Positions 53,200-62,375 of a stretch of 64,000 nt of DNA are shown one piece after another. Where the stretch lies: assembly GCA_002633025.1 (NCBI GenBank), contig NMRB01001523.1:1-64000 (forward strand), read 5' to 3'. Origin of the DNA: Notospermus geniculatus (Eukaryota; Nemertea; Pilidiophora; Heteronemertea; Lineidae). How positions within the stretch are numbered: the stretch's first letter is position 1; every line of letters begins with the position of its first letter. A model generated the notes under the pieces. That model had not been told where the DNA came from. It searched no databases and worked only from the letters and a program-made list of their open reading frames with translations. Both the position numbers and the translations under genes were made by a program.

Positions 53200-53752
53200 N
53201 CCAACTACCGAAAACAAAACTACTCAACGTTTAAGGCTTGATGAATAGCCACTTTCTTAATTACATGTATTTGACTGATTATTTTGCCAATTACCTGCTG
53301 CAAATCAGAGAGCCAGAAATCATGTTCATGCATGACGTCCTAAATGATATGAGTATATACACTATACGTAGATCAAGAAGGCAATGTCATAGCTTAGCCA
53401 TTTTTACAGCTGGATAGAAATGACAGATTGGCGATTGGCAATACTGCATTTTGAGAGATATCAAAAGAATCGCTTACGGTAGGCCTAACTAGCTGCGCCA
53501 TCCAATTTGAATTAAGCTTTCAATATCTTGTTATACAGTATGACATGCTGTACGCCAATAACAAGATATTGAAAGTCTAAGATATTGAAAGTCTATCATG
53601 TTAAGTAGTGCATTTAACATGTTTAACATTACACTAAACAGTCTACAATGCTATTAATTCAACAATCTTTATAGCATTCGGAAGAGATGGACACATAATT
53701 CAGAAACGCCACTTGCACACACAGGTACACGTAGGTGTCCAGATTTAACCTC

Positions 53753-53876
53753 AATGGCTGATATTTATAAAAGCTAGCAAAATGCTTTTACTTCAAGTAT
53801 GTAATACATTTACATTGGCCATTGCTGTGCAAATCTAAGTAAAAGTATTTGCTAACTTTTATGAATACCAGCCAAT
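53753..53876. repeat. Palindromic MITE, 124 bp
   Basis: TGGCTGATATTTATAAAAGC and GCTAACTTTTATGAATACCA edges form an imperfect inverted repeat with AGTAAAAG/CTTTTACT inner arms. Confidence 0.72.
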
Positions 53877-54178
53877 GACTCGAGACTATGCAAACATGCC
53901 ATTGTCAGCTGTCATAATCCAGTGAAGTGAAAGAGAGGTGCTAGTGTAGATGTGGGTGGTACCGGAAGATGAAGATGAAGCAGGTAGAAGGTTGATGCAT
54001 AGAATTGCGAATGTTTGTGAAGAGTTGCACTAAATAATGTGTTGCAGGAAGAAAATCGAGTCTACAGAAAACAAGTGCCAAATTCTGAAATAGATGAAAA
54101 AGAGAAACATGAATACTAGTAGCTGAATGATAGGCCTATTAGACTGCTAGAGTTGTACATGTACCTGAGGTTTGTGAC

Positions 54179-54224
54179 GTGCATTCTGCAGATCGGCTGC
54201 GAGCAGCCCATCTGCAGAATGCAC
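54179..54224. repeat. Perfect 46-nt hairpin
   Basis: GTGCATTCTGCAGAT pairs exactly with ATCTGCAGAATGCAC; the inner GGCTGC/GCAGCC adds six pairs with a tiny loop. Confidence 0.85.
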
Positions 54225-54494
54225 TTAGCTAGGCGTAGGCCTACATGTAGGCCTAGCTAGGCCTTTGCGCATGCATGCAACCTGCCTCGCGCCGACCGAC
54301 ATGACCGACGGGTAGGGTAGGATAGGGCTACACATGTACACCATACAAGCCATACAATGTCATACATCGCCTATTATTGTTATGTACATGATCCATGACG
54401 AGAGGTTTTCTGTTGTGCTGGCAAAAGTCAGTCAGTCAGTCATTCAATCACAATTGAGACTGGCATTTTCGCCCTTTACAGCTTAGTTTAGTAN

Positions 54495-55128
54495 GGATCG
54501 AGACGAAATAGAGAATGTCGGTGCGAATGACGGCATACGCTGGCACTTCAACCCTGCGACCGGAGCACACCATGGGGGTGTATTTGAAAGTATGATCAAG
54601 GCGGCAAAGAGAGGAATCAATGCAATATTGAACAACGCTGGAATCAACGACGAAGAGTTGTTAACGGCCGTTGTCGAAGTTGAGGGCTTGCTCAACTCCC
54701 GCCCTTTGTTATACGTGGGTGGTGAGTCGAGTGAAGAACCAGTGCTGACCCCAAATCATTTTATATACGGGCAAGCTGGGGGACAACTGGCGCCACGAGT
54801 TATTGACGACATCGCTCTGAATCCGAGAAACAGGTGGCGCTACGTTCAGAATCTTGTCCTCAAGGTATGGAATCGGTGGATGAAAGAATATCTCACATCA
54901 CTCAACACTCGAGGAAAGTGGTTCGACGGACAGCGAGACTTAGCGGTGGATGACGTCGTGTTACTCGTTAACCAGAACAACCTGAGAGGGAAGTGGCCGT
55001 TGGGTGTCATCACGGAGGTTTTCCCAGGAAACGACGGACACGTGCGTGTGGTTCGAGTGAAGAGCGGAGACAAGGAGTATACGAGGCCTATCACCAGTCT
55101 TAGTCCATTGGTCGTGTCGAAATCATAG
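54495..55128 (+). pseudogene. Pao-3 integrase C-terminal core and tail
   Basis: Encodes WHFNPATAPHHGGVFESMIK, a core Glu region (ELLTAVVEVEGLLNSRPLLY), LTPNHFIYGQAGGQLAPRVI, then VWNRWMKEYLTSLN and DVVLLVNQNNLRGKWPLGVI, ending with a natural stop at 55126-55128. The frame is open from the N at 54494. The catalytic Asp residues lie in the missing segment, so it cannot act. Confidence 0.85.
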
Positions 55129-55674
55129 ACTCTTGGACTTTCAACACTTGCGCATTAGTGTTACCGTGAGATGGACGTGTGTTAGCGCATTTGGACTTTG
55201 CAATCGGCTTCAGTTTTCTCTTAAGGAATCGACAACAATAGGGGTAAAGGGTCAGAATAAGCCTCCCTATTGTTAGGTGCACGACATGCTCTGCCTTCGT
55301 CTGTTCTTTAAAAGAAGTGATCCGAATTGCCTATTAGGTTTACTAGCATTTAACTGTGGTATTAATCGTTGTGACTGTTTCACGTGTTTCTAAGTTTTCA
55401 AGTTCTCATAGTTATGGAATCGCATCATATATCTTGGACTGTCAACATTTATCCTCATATTCGGAGGCTATAGTTTCGGAGATCTGAACGAGATCTAGAT
55501 TAACACATATGTGTCTGTGAGCTCACCTTTCGGTCCTTTAACAGTGGACATCCTCGGCATTCTATTGCGCTTTGGACTTTAATCGTCGTAACAATATTCG
55601 TTGTCGTTTGGAAAATTCAGAAATTGGACTGTTAATGAACGTTCTTTGATCAGTGTCGTTCATGAGGGGGAGTA
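55129..55674 (+). other. Pao-3 3' UTR and polypurine tract
   Basis: Non-coding, with recurrent TTGGACTTT/TTGGACTGT motifs (about 55190, 55433, 55570, 55624). Ends in ATGAGGGGGAGTA, directly before the TG of the LTR. Confidence 0.6.
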
Positions 55675-55967
55675 TGTTTGGACTGGTCTTTGCGCGAATT
55701 GAGGCGCCATCTGCGAACTGGACAATATACTAGTTATTGCCTTAGAACAGGAATAATACGCCACCTATGATTTGGACTGTTAACTAGTTTTGCGCGCCAC
55801 TTCAGTCACGTGGGCGCGGGCGATTTGAAAGTGAGGCATTGGGGCGTGGCTTGCGAGAGAGAGATCGACGGGGAAAGAATGTAAACAAGTTGTGCTGTTG
55901 AATATAGTTAATTTTATTAGTTTTTCGTTCGGATTCGTCATTTAGTTCATAGGATACAGTCAGAACA
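55675..55967 (+). repeat. Pao-3 probable 3' LTR
   Basis: 293 bp from TGTTTGGACTGG to CAGAACA (TG...CA), directly after the purine tract and directly before FB-3. The length is plausible for BEL/Pao but there is no second copy to confirm it. Confidence 0.5.
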
Positions 55968-57813
55968 GTGATGGTGATTTTTTTCGCCCCTCCCTCATGG
56001 AACTTTGCTGCCATCTTTTGGCAATAGGCGCGGCTTGTGACAACTCATAATTTATATCGACGCATAATGTTACACTAACGCATAACGTTACTGGTGTAAC
56101 ATTATACGCTGACCCATCTAACTCATAATGTTACAATCGACGCATAATGTTACACTTTTTCTAACGCATAACGTTACACCGACCTAACGCATAATGTTAT
56201 ACCACTGTTAATTGACCTTCATCCGCTGACCTTTGATATTAACCCCTTTCTACCCAACGGGTCTGATTAGATATCTATCTCAATTCACCAAGTGATATTA
56301 CCCCTTCCACCCAATGGCCAAACCTTTAGAGGCATTGCGATATCCGTAGGTCAGATATTGCACCATATCAGTTTTAGGTGTACTCCAACCACTAATGTGG
56401 CCACCAGGTGGCCACTTTGGATTTCGCATTCTGCTACGTATAAAGTTGAGGTCTTCGTCAATAACTTCATCTTTTAGAGGCATAGTGACATGGCTTAGAG
56501 GGTGCACCTGTGAGTTTTACATGTATAGTTGCACTCCAAATTCATATATGGCCGCTAGGTGCATAAAGTGATATGGATCAGAACCTGCTCACAATGACTT
56601 CCTCACTGTGACGAAAAACTACGTATTTACTTGATAACCATTAGAAAGGTGCACTATTCGTATTTGTCTCTCTTGCCCTCACTTTCAACCTCTTGAGTTG
56701 ACAGATCATAATCAGCTGAGGACAAGCCCCAGGGGCCTCTTGATGCAATGACAGAAGCGCCGAATTGCTTATTTGACATTGGTGTAACATTATGCGTTAA
56801 GTCGTGGTAATGTTATGCGTTAGGATCAGGTTTAACATTATGCGTCAAAATGTGTAACGTTATGCGTTAAAAAAAAGTGTAACGTTAGGCCCCGATTACA
56901 TAGAAGTATACGGTGTACGAAAACGCCGGTTAACAAAGCTGAATCGGTTAATGTCGTCCTGGGTACACCTCATTATTACCCTGGGTATTCTGGGTAATCC
57001 TTTTTGTTACCCAGGATGATCCTGGGTATAAATAAGGTACCTTAACATTACCCAGTTTGAAATCCGCGCCATTTTCCACCTGCTCTCGAGGTATGGTACT
57101 ATCTTATTCTAGCCCGCCACGAATTTATACACGTGCATTTTGACGTGGTGATTGTCAGCAGCTGTCAGAATGGCAACTCGCGTTAAAGACTGTGATTTAC
57201 AGTGGCGTATTTGCAATCTATTCCATCCTATAGGGATGGAATTTTCATTTCAAAAGGAAGAGAGCTGAAGAAAAATCTGGTGGACGTCGATAATGGTAGA
57301 TACAAGTTGAAAGCAGGTGTCAACTTTGATGCGAAACTGAAGTGGCTTGCACGCGACACGGCTGCTACACAACGCACGTACCACAACCTCGGGCGCAAGT
57401 GTAAAATGGCGCGTATTTTAAAACTGGGTAATGTTAAGGTACCTTATTTGTACCCAGGACGATCCTGGGTAACAAAAAGGATTACCCTTGGTAATAATGA
57501 GGTGTACCCAGGACGACATTAACCGATTCAGCGTTAACAAAGGCCTCACAAGGGATTCGCGACCGTAAAGCCATTGTTAACCGGCGTTTTCGTGTGCCGT
57601 ATACTGCTATGTAATCGGGGCCTTATATGCGTCGATTGTAACATTATGAGTTGTCGGATGGGTCAACGTAAAATGCTACACCAGTAACGTTATGCGTTGC
57701 CCGTGGTGTAACATTATGCGTCGGTGTATCGTTATAAGTTGTAACAAGCCGCGCCTATTGCCAAAAGACGGCAGCAAAGCTCCATGAGGGAGGGGCGAAA
57801 AAATCACCATCAC
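55968..57813. mobile_element. FB-3: foldback element with GCATAATGTTACA arrays
   Basis: Ends GTGATGGTGATTTTTTTCGC and complement finishing at 57813. Arms continue CCCTCCCTCATGG, CCAAAAGACGGCAGC-type, then inverted arrays of CGCATAATGTTACA-type units on each side (56050-56210 plus 56775-56885, and 57625-57740). A second, independent foldback MITE lies inside at 56888-57622. No transposase. Confidence 0.85.
56888..57622. mobile_element. GGCCCCGATTACAT foldback MITE nested in FB-3
   Basis: 735 bp. Ends GGCCCCGATTACATAGAAGT and complement, inner arms AAACGCCGGTTAAC, CCTGGGTACACCTCATTA and GGTACCTTAACATTACCCAG paired with mirror copies. The central 57070-57410 is unique, with a 106-codon frame lacking motifs. 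It splits the right array of FB-3. Confidence 0.88.
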
Positions 57814-57815
57814 AT

Positions 57816-58757
57816 TTTATTAGCTCACCTAGGGTGAGCTCTTGTCGTGGGTCTGCGTCCGTCGTCGTCCGTCGTTGTCGTCGTCGTCCGTCGTGTTCCG
57901 TTAGCAGGCCACGTTTCGTAACCGCTGGAGCTATTGATCTGAAACTTGGTACATATATACCCCTAGGTCAGATGACCTATGACACCAAGTTTCGGTCCGA
58001 TTCGACTCTTAGCTTGGCCACCAGGTGGCGGAAACCAAAAACACAAAAAGTGCAATAACTCCTGAACTAATGACTGGATCACCTCCAAATTTTTATCATA
58101 GGTGTATCTAATGAGGNTTGAGAGGATATTGGTGTTATTTGTCATTATTTTCATGAAAGGCAAAGGTTATAAACACATGTAACCTTATAAATACAAAGTA
58201 TACAATGTATTTAACATGTGTTGTAAACGGCATTTTAAGGACTTGTGTATTTCTACTACTTTAATGACATTTTGCAAAGGTCTTTTGTTTCAGTTGAAAT
58301 AACGGGAAATTCGCCAATTTTTCAGTCTTATAATCTAGTTTAACCTCTTAACTAATCACCCTGTGAAAATGGGTTTTGTCACTTTATTATAAATAATCAA
58401 CAATTTATTTGGGACAATTCAACCTTAAGTACACAGCCCCTTTAGTCATTTGGTGGCGCGTTTCGTAACTGCTTGGGCTATTGACTTGAAATATTGTACA
58501 TATATAACCCTATGCCAGATGACATATGACACCACTTTTCGGTCCGATTCAATTCTCTGCTTGGCCACCAGGTGGCCAAAACCAAAGCTCAAAGTCCAGT
58601 AACTCCTGAACTGTAACTGGATTGTCTCCAAATTTTTATCAAGTGCATCTGACGGGGATACATGACCCAGGAACGTTTCGATTTAACACTTGTCATTTGT
58701 TTTTCTGGTACGTTCACCCAGGTGAGCACATGGTCCATGGACCATTTCATCCCGACA
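57816..58757 (+). repeat. HTR repeat, copy 1
   Basis: Starts with the hairpin TTAGCTCACCTAGGGTGAGC, then a GTCGTCCGTCGT-rich tract, GTTTCGTAACCGCTGGAGCT, CTGAAACTTGGTACATATAT, TTCGGTCCGATTCGACTCTT and GGCCACCAGGTGGC. A second degenerate module (58450-58640) follows. It ends GGTGAGCACATGGTCCATGG with the hairpin ATGGTCCATGGACCAT. One ambiguous base at 58117. Confidence 0.8.
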
Positions 58758-58786
58758 TGATCTGCGCTAGTTACTGGGGTTGTGAC

Positions 58787-59062
58787 ATTATTGGTCAACA
58801 TGTTGTGACATTATCGGTAAGGAAAAGTTGTGACATTATTGGTCAAAATGTTGCGACATTATCGGTAAGGAAAAGTTGTGACATTATTAGCAAGTTGTGA
58901 CATTATTGGTTGGATGAGGTGTTCATGTCACAATTGTGACATTATCATCGGTTGTGACATTATTGGTCGATTGTGACATTATTGGTTGCATGAGGTGTTC
59001 ATGTCACAATTGTGACATTATCATCGGTTGTGGCATTATTGGTCGATTGTGACATTATTGGT
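58787..59062 (+). repeat. TTGTGACATTATTGG tandem array
   Basis: About 13 units of 17-35 bp around GTTGTGACATTATTGGTCGA. It includes a higher-order duplicated block with GGATGAGGTGTTCATGTCAC (about 58913-58980 and 58981-59050). The unit differs from FB-3's TAACATTATGCG but is similar in style. No inverted partner array was found. Confidence 0.85.
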
Positions 59063-59423
59063 TGTAACAGGCCTACCGTAAAGGGCATGCGTGAATTTAG
59101 GCCGACATCTCGGCTTTATACAATGTAGGCCTACAATGCGCTCGCTATTGGTCTATATGGATTTCCCGCCGTCACCGCAATGGCGTGCATCACTGGATAT
59201 GAGGAAACGTGGAGTACATGTATTAATCGGAAGTGAAGTTTGGAGTGTGAAAATCTGAATGAGGAAGGGGTCAACAAACGCATTTTACTTATTCTGCATT
59301 TATTTCAATGGGGGAAGGAGTGAAAGGAGTGCTGGGCGGCACTAGGTGATTTTTGATTCAGTGCCGGGCGGGGAGGGAGAGTGCCGGGCGCACCCGCCCG
59401 GCGTGAGCACATCCCTGAGTAAC
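59063..59423. other. Spacer, nothing assigned
   Basis: About 360 bp, including a GC-rich direct repeat of GTGCCGGGCG (59361, 59382). No UBR3 exon found here. Confidence 0.4.
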
Positions 59424-59676
59424 ACCAAGGGTTAGTGAGATTGACGATTCCCGAGTTCGCAGATCTGCGCACTTCTGCCGAAATCGCAACCACAACCTCG
59501 ATCTGAAACCGGCTGATGTGACGCAATCCATGATTCAGCAATGGTCGACTCTGATGCAATGTCGTCGAAGACATTATCGTGGGATTCTCTGCATCACAGC
59601 ATTCAGTTTCAGACCGAGATTGTTGTTGCGATTTCGACGGAAGTGTGCTGCTCTTTCTCGTTTATGTCAGTTTGAG
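59424..59676. repeat. Foldback repeat, about 250 bp
   Basis: Arms around TTCTGCCGAAATCGCAACCA / TGTTGTTGCGATTTCGACGG and CTCGATCTGAAAC / GTTTCAGACCGAG. It abuts MITE-B copy 2. Confidence 0.7.
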
Positions 59677-60049
59677 AATGAGGAACCCGCGTGCCGGAAA
59701 TCGCGACAGGTTGGCGCTGCGAGCAGTGCGACCGAAACGACGTCATTGACGTTGTTTTAAGTGTTCACGTTGCGTCATGAAAAAATGAGCTGTACATTTT
59801 CTACAGGAAAAATGAGATAAAGACGTTGCCGAAATCGTCATCTATGTCTTCATTTTAAGGAAAAAAGCATTGCAAAATTGCAGACATTTTCATCTGCAAC
59901 AAGATGGTGTAAATTTTAATGCCAGGCGACCAAAACAAAAGGGTGCTTTTCACACCAGAAATAAATGGAAATAACGTTAGAAAAAAGAAACTTCGGTCGC
60001 ACCGCTCACAGCGCCACGTCGTGACGTTAGTTCCTCCGTGTCCCCATTG
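59677..60049. mobile_element. MITE-B copy 2
   Basis: 373 bp, edges AATGAGGAACCCGCGTGCCG and GTCCCCATT; internal sequence nearly the same as copy 1 (52576-52946). It lies in the UBR3 intron only about 19 bp downstream (in gene orientation) of the donor site. Confidence 0.88.
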
Positions 60050-60073
60050 TCTATTGCAGAGTTGGTTGCTTAC

Positions 60074-60492
60074 CCAATGATGACCGTTTCTTCTGGTTCC
60101 CCGTGTTTGAACAGCACAGTTTTCCGTTCCTCTGCAACATATTTAGTTCAATGTTTTCCCTCGCCACGGAGTAGTAAAACATTCCCAAGCTCTCACAAGG
60201 TGCTTTGAACTTGACTGAAGTCCTACACATGGTGTGTTTGTGAGGTCCTCCATTGTCTTGCCCATAGCTGTCATGAGGTTAGATGTCCTCAGCACAACTG
60301 GCCTCGCCTCACGCAGTCCTCAATCGCAAGTGCTAGCCCACAAGGATCTCTAGGGGTTAGTTTCGATAACTTCCCGCCTTTCTCAGGTAGAATGGGAAGC
60401 AGTGTGTTTGCCAACTGGCGGCAGAATGGGCACAAGTATTCACCCTTGTTGACTGCGAGTGTTTGATTCATTTGGAGCACGTGTTCATCAGA
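60074..60492 (-). pseudogene. UBR3: UBR3-like E3 ubiquitin ligase, exon with RING C-terminal half
   Basis: The acceptor TTTTTCAG precedes 60492 and the donor GTAAGC follows 60074. The first frame reads LAVNKGEYLCPFCRQLANTL (the last CxxC zinc ligands of the RING-H2). After a one-base shift near 60297, LRTSNLMTAMGKTMEDLTNT. After another near 60235, FYYSVARENIELNMLQRNGK. Order and content match human UBR3 from memory, including the SVARTNLELEL block. UBR3 attaches ubiquitin to substrates. Two frameshifts suggest a decayed allele, sequencing indels, or a pseudogene, so I mark it broken; the splice sites are intact. Confidence 0.8.
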
Positions 60493-60523
60493 CTGAAAAA
60501 TGGAAAATGAAATGTTGAGAACC

Positions 60524-62049
60524 TACAGTACAGGTCACAACTGACATCCCTAAATTCGCGTAAGTTACGCGTAAATCACTCGTAAGGTCTAAAAAAAGGT
60601 GTGGTTCCGGTAACCCGACCGACCCTAATTTTGCCCCCCCCCCCCAATTCCCTACTCAACTTTTTTTATTGACCATTTTCGACCATAAACAAAACCCACA
60701 TGCTCTCTGCGCTATAAATTACCTACTGACGAACTCTTCCGACGATGTCCGAGAAGAACTGAAGGTGTTTCTTGTCAACCTTGGTGGTAGCATTCAGTTT
60801 GATATATATGGCCTCCACCAGAAAGTTAGTATATTTACACCTACATGCAATATAAAATGCTAAGGTCAGGAGTAAATGAAATGGTCCATGGACCATGTGC
60901 TCACCCGTTTGAACATAATAGCGTAATGACAGAGAGAGGTGTATGTCACTTATGAGCAATCTGGGTCAAGTCATTCCCAAGTTGTAGGACTTCAATGATT
61001 TTGTGGTTATGGCACTTGGCGGCCATATTGGATGTCCGATCGGGCCAAAACGTCACATGCACATAAAGGTCATTTAGAGGGAGCCACATAGCACATTTGA
61101 GCGCTCTGAGTCAAGTCGTTCCTGAGTTATAGCACATTTGATGATTTTCGGGTTACGCCACCTGGCGGCCATATTGGAAGTTTAATCAGGCCGAAATTTG
61201 ACGTGCATGTAAAGGTCATCAAGAGGAAGGTAAATATCAAGTTTGAGCACTCTGGGTCAAGCCGTTCCTGAGTTTTAGCACTTGGATGATTTTCAGGTTA
61301 CGCCACCTGGCGGCCATATTGGATGTCCGATCGGGCCGAAACTCGGTATTTTTGAAGGTACCCCTCCAATACATATTTATGCAAGATGAAGACTCTCGGT
61401 GAAATAATTAAGAACTGTGGCAGGTTCGTTACTTTTGTCGAACTTTGACCTCTGTGACCTTGAAAAGTAGGTCAAATCAAAACCCGTTACATATGTTATG
61501 TATCCTAATTAGATACACCTATGATAAAAATTTGAAGAAGATCCAGTCATTAGTTCAGGAGTTATTGCACTTTTTGTGTTTTTGGTTTTGGCCACCTGGA
61601 GGCTAAGCCAAGAATCGAATCGGACCGAAACTTGGTGTCATAGGTCATCTGACCTAGGGGTATATATATACCAAGTTTCAGATCAATAGCTCCAGCGGTT
61701 ACGAAACGTGCCCTGCTAACGGACGACGACGACGACAACGACGGACGACGGACGCTGACCGACGACAAAAGCTCACGGGTGAGCTAAAATGCAGAGCAAA
61801 ATTTTAAAAAATCCCTCCCTCCCGACCCTTCCTGAAGGAGACCTCGTTACCTAACTTACGCAACAACTCACGAGCTATATTATGCGTAACTTACGAGGTG
61901 AGTTACGCGAATTTCGCTAGCTACGCAGTGATTTACGCAGCGAATTACGCGATTTTGGCGAGTTACGCGAAACTAAAGCCATGAGTTACGCGTAACTTAT
62001 GAGTAACTTACGCCAAGCTGTAATGATGTTAATTGTGACCTGTACTGTA
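60524..62049. mobile_element. TACAGTACAGGTCACAA TIR element in UBR3 intron
   Basis: Ends TACAGTACAGGTCACAACT (60524-60542) and complement (62031-62049), flanked by or including TA. Subterminal regions carry GTTACGCG/CGCGTAAC-type short repeats: a few at 60552-60585 and about twelve at 61855-62015. HTR copy 2 occupies the middle. No transposase. Confidence 0.75.
60875..61793 (-). repeat. HTR repeat, copy 2 (inverted)
   Basis: On the minus strand it starts TTTTAGCTCACCCGTGAGCT (61793) and shows the same ordered blocks as copy 1. It ends GGTGAGCACATGGTCCATGG with the ATGGTCCATGGACCAT hairpin (about 60881-60896). Its middle, 60955-61350, has three tandem modules of about 125 bp containing CCACCTGGCGGCCATATTGG. 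That part differs from copy 1. Confidence 0.8.
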
Positions 62050-62264
62050 AATAGGAGACATCAAACTACATGTAAAAATTTGAGAAGAGTTTGTCTGTTT
62101 GTTTGTTCACGATTTTCTCCAAGACTGACGAACGGATCGCCGCCAAACTTGGTATGCACATGCAGACAGACCTCGGAAGTGTCATTATGAAGTCTGAATT
62201 TTGATATGACTTATAGTTTTTGAAATATCAAGATACATGTATTAATGAAAAAAACAATACTTAC

Positions 62265-62375
62265 CACAAGTGAGCGCATGTAAGACTTGTGACAGTCAAG
62301 GTGAAGGTGGTGACCACACGTCTGGACACAGACTCCAGCTTCCCAACCTATGTTCATCGATGACAGACAGGACAC
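62265..62375 (-). CDS. UBR3: UBR3-like E3 ubiquitin ligase, exon with RING N-terminal half
   Basis: 111 bp (37 codons) bounded by acceptor TTTGTTTCAG and donor GTAAGT. The frame reads NIGWEAGVCVQTCGHHLHLD then CHKSYMRSLV, carrying the Cys/His ligands of the UBR-family RING-H2. Phase 0 at both ends joins it to the exon at 60492. The wording VQTCGHH-HLDCHKSYM is characteristic of UBR3, as opposed to UBR1/UBR2. Upstream exons should lie right of 62375; none could be identified before 64000. Confidence 0.85.

Larger units (their letters stand above)
53201..54493. other. N-bounded foreign segment within Pao-3
   Basis: 1293 bp between single Ns at 53200 and 54494, exactly where about 200 integrase residues are missing. 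It has no Pao sequence. It contains palindromes at 53515-53585 (TTTCAATATCTTGTTAT pair), a MITE-like pair at 53753-53876 (GGCTGATATTTATAAAAGC ends) and a perfect hairpin at 54179-54224. It may be a scaffolding or gap-closure error, or an insertion with deletion. Confidence 0.6.
52121..55967 (+). mobile_element. Pao-3: 5'-truncated BEL/Pao retrotransposon
   Basis: Starts abruptly inside RNase H (about 52140), passes through the integrase linker, then the integrase C-terminal core and DUF5641-type tail. Then come a 3' UTR, a purine tract (GAGGGGGAG, about 55664) and a probable LTR (55675-55967). A MITE-B copy (52576-52946) and an N-bounded foreign segment (53201-54493) interrupt it. The sequence differs from Pao-1 and Pao-2. 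Confidence 0.82.
60493..62264 (-). other. UBR3 intron, filled with repeats
   Basis: 1.77 kb intron with GTAAGT donor (62264 side) and TTTTTCAG acceptor (60493 side). Nearly all of it is the TIR element at 60524-62049, which itself contains HTR copy 2. About 30 bp at the acceptor side and about 215 bp at the donor side remain as original intron. Confidence 0.75.

Noticed and set aside
57202-57522. 106-codon ORF in the core of the 735-bp foldback MITE
   Set aside because: Half of it lies in the inverted arm, and no domain is recognised.
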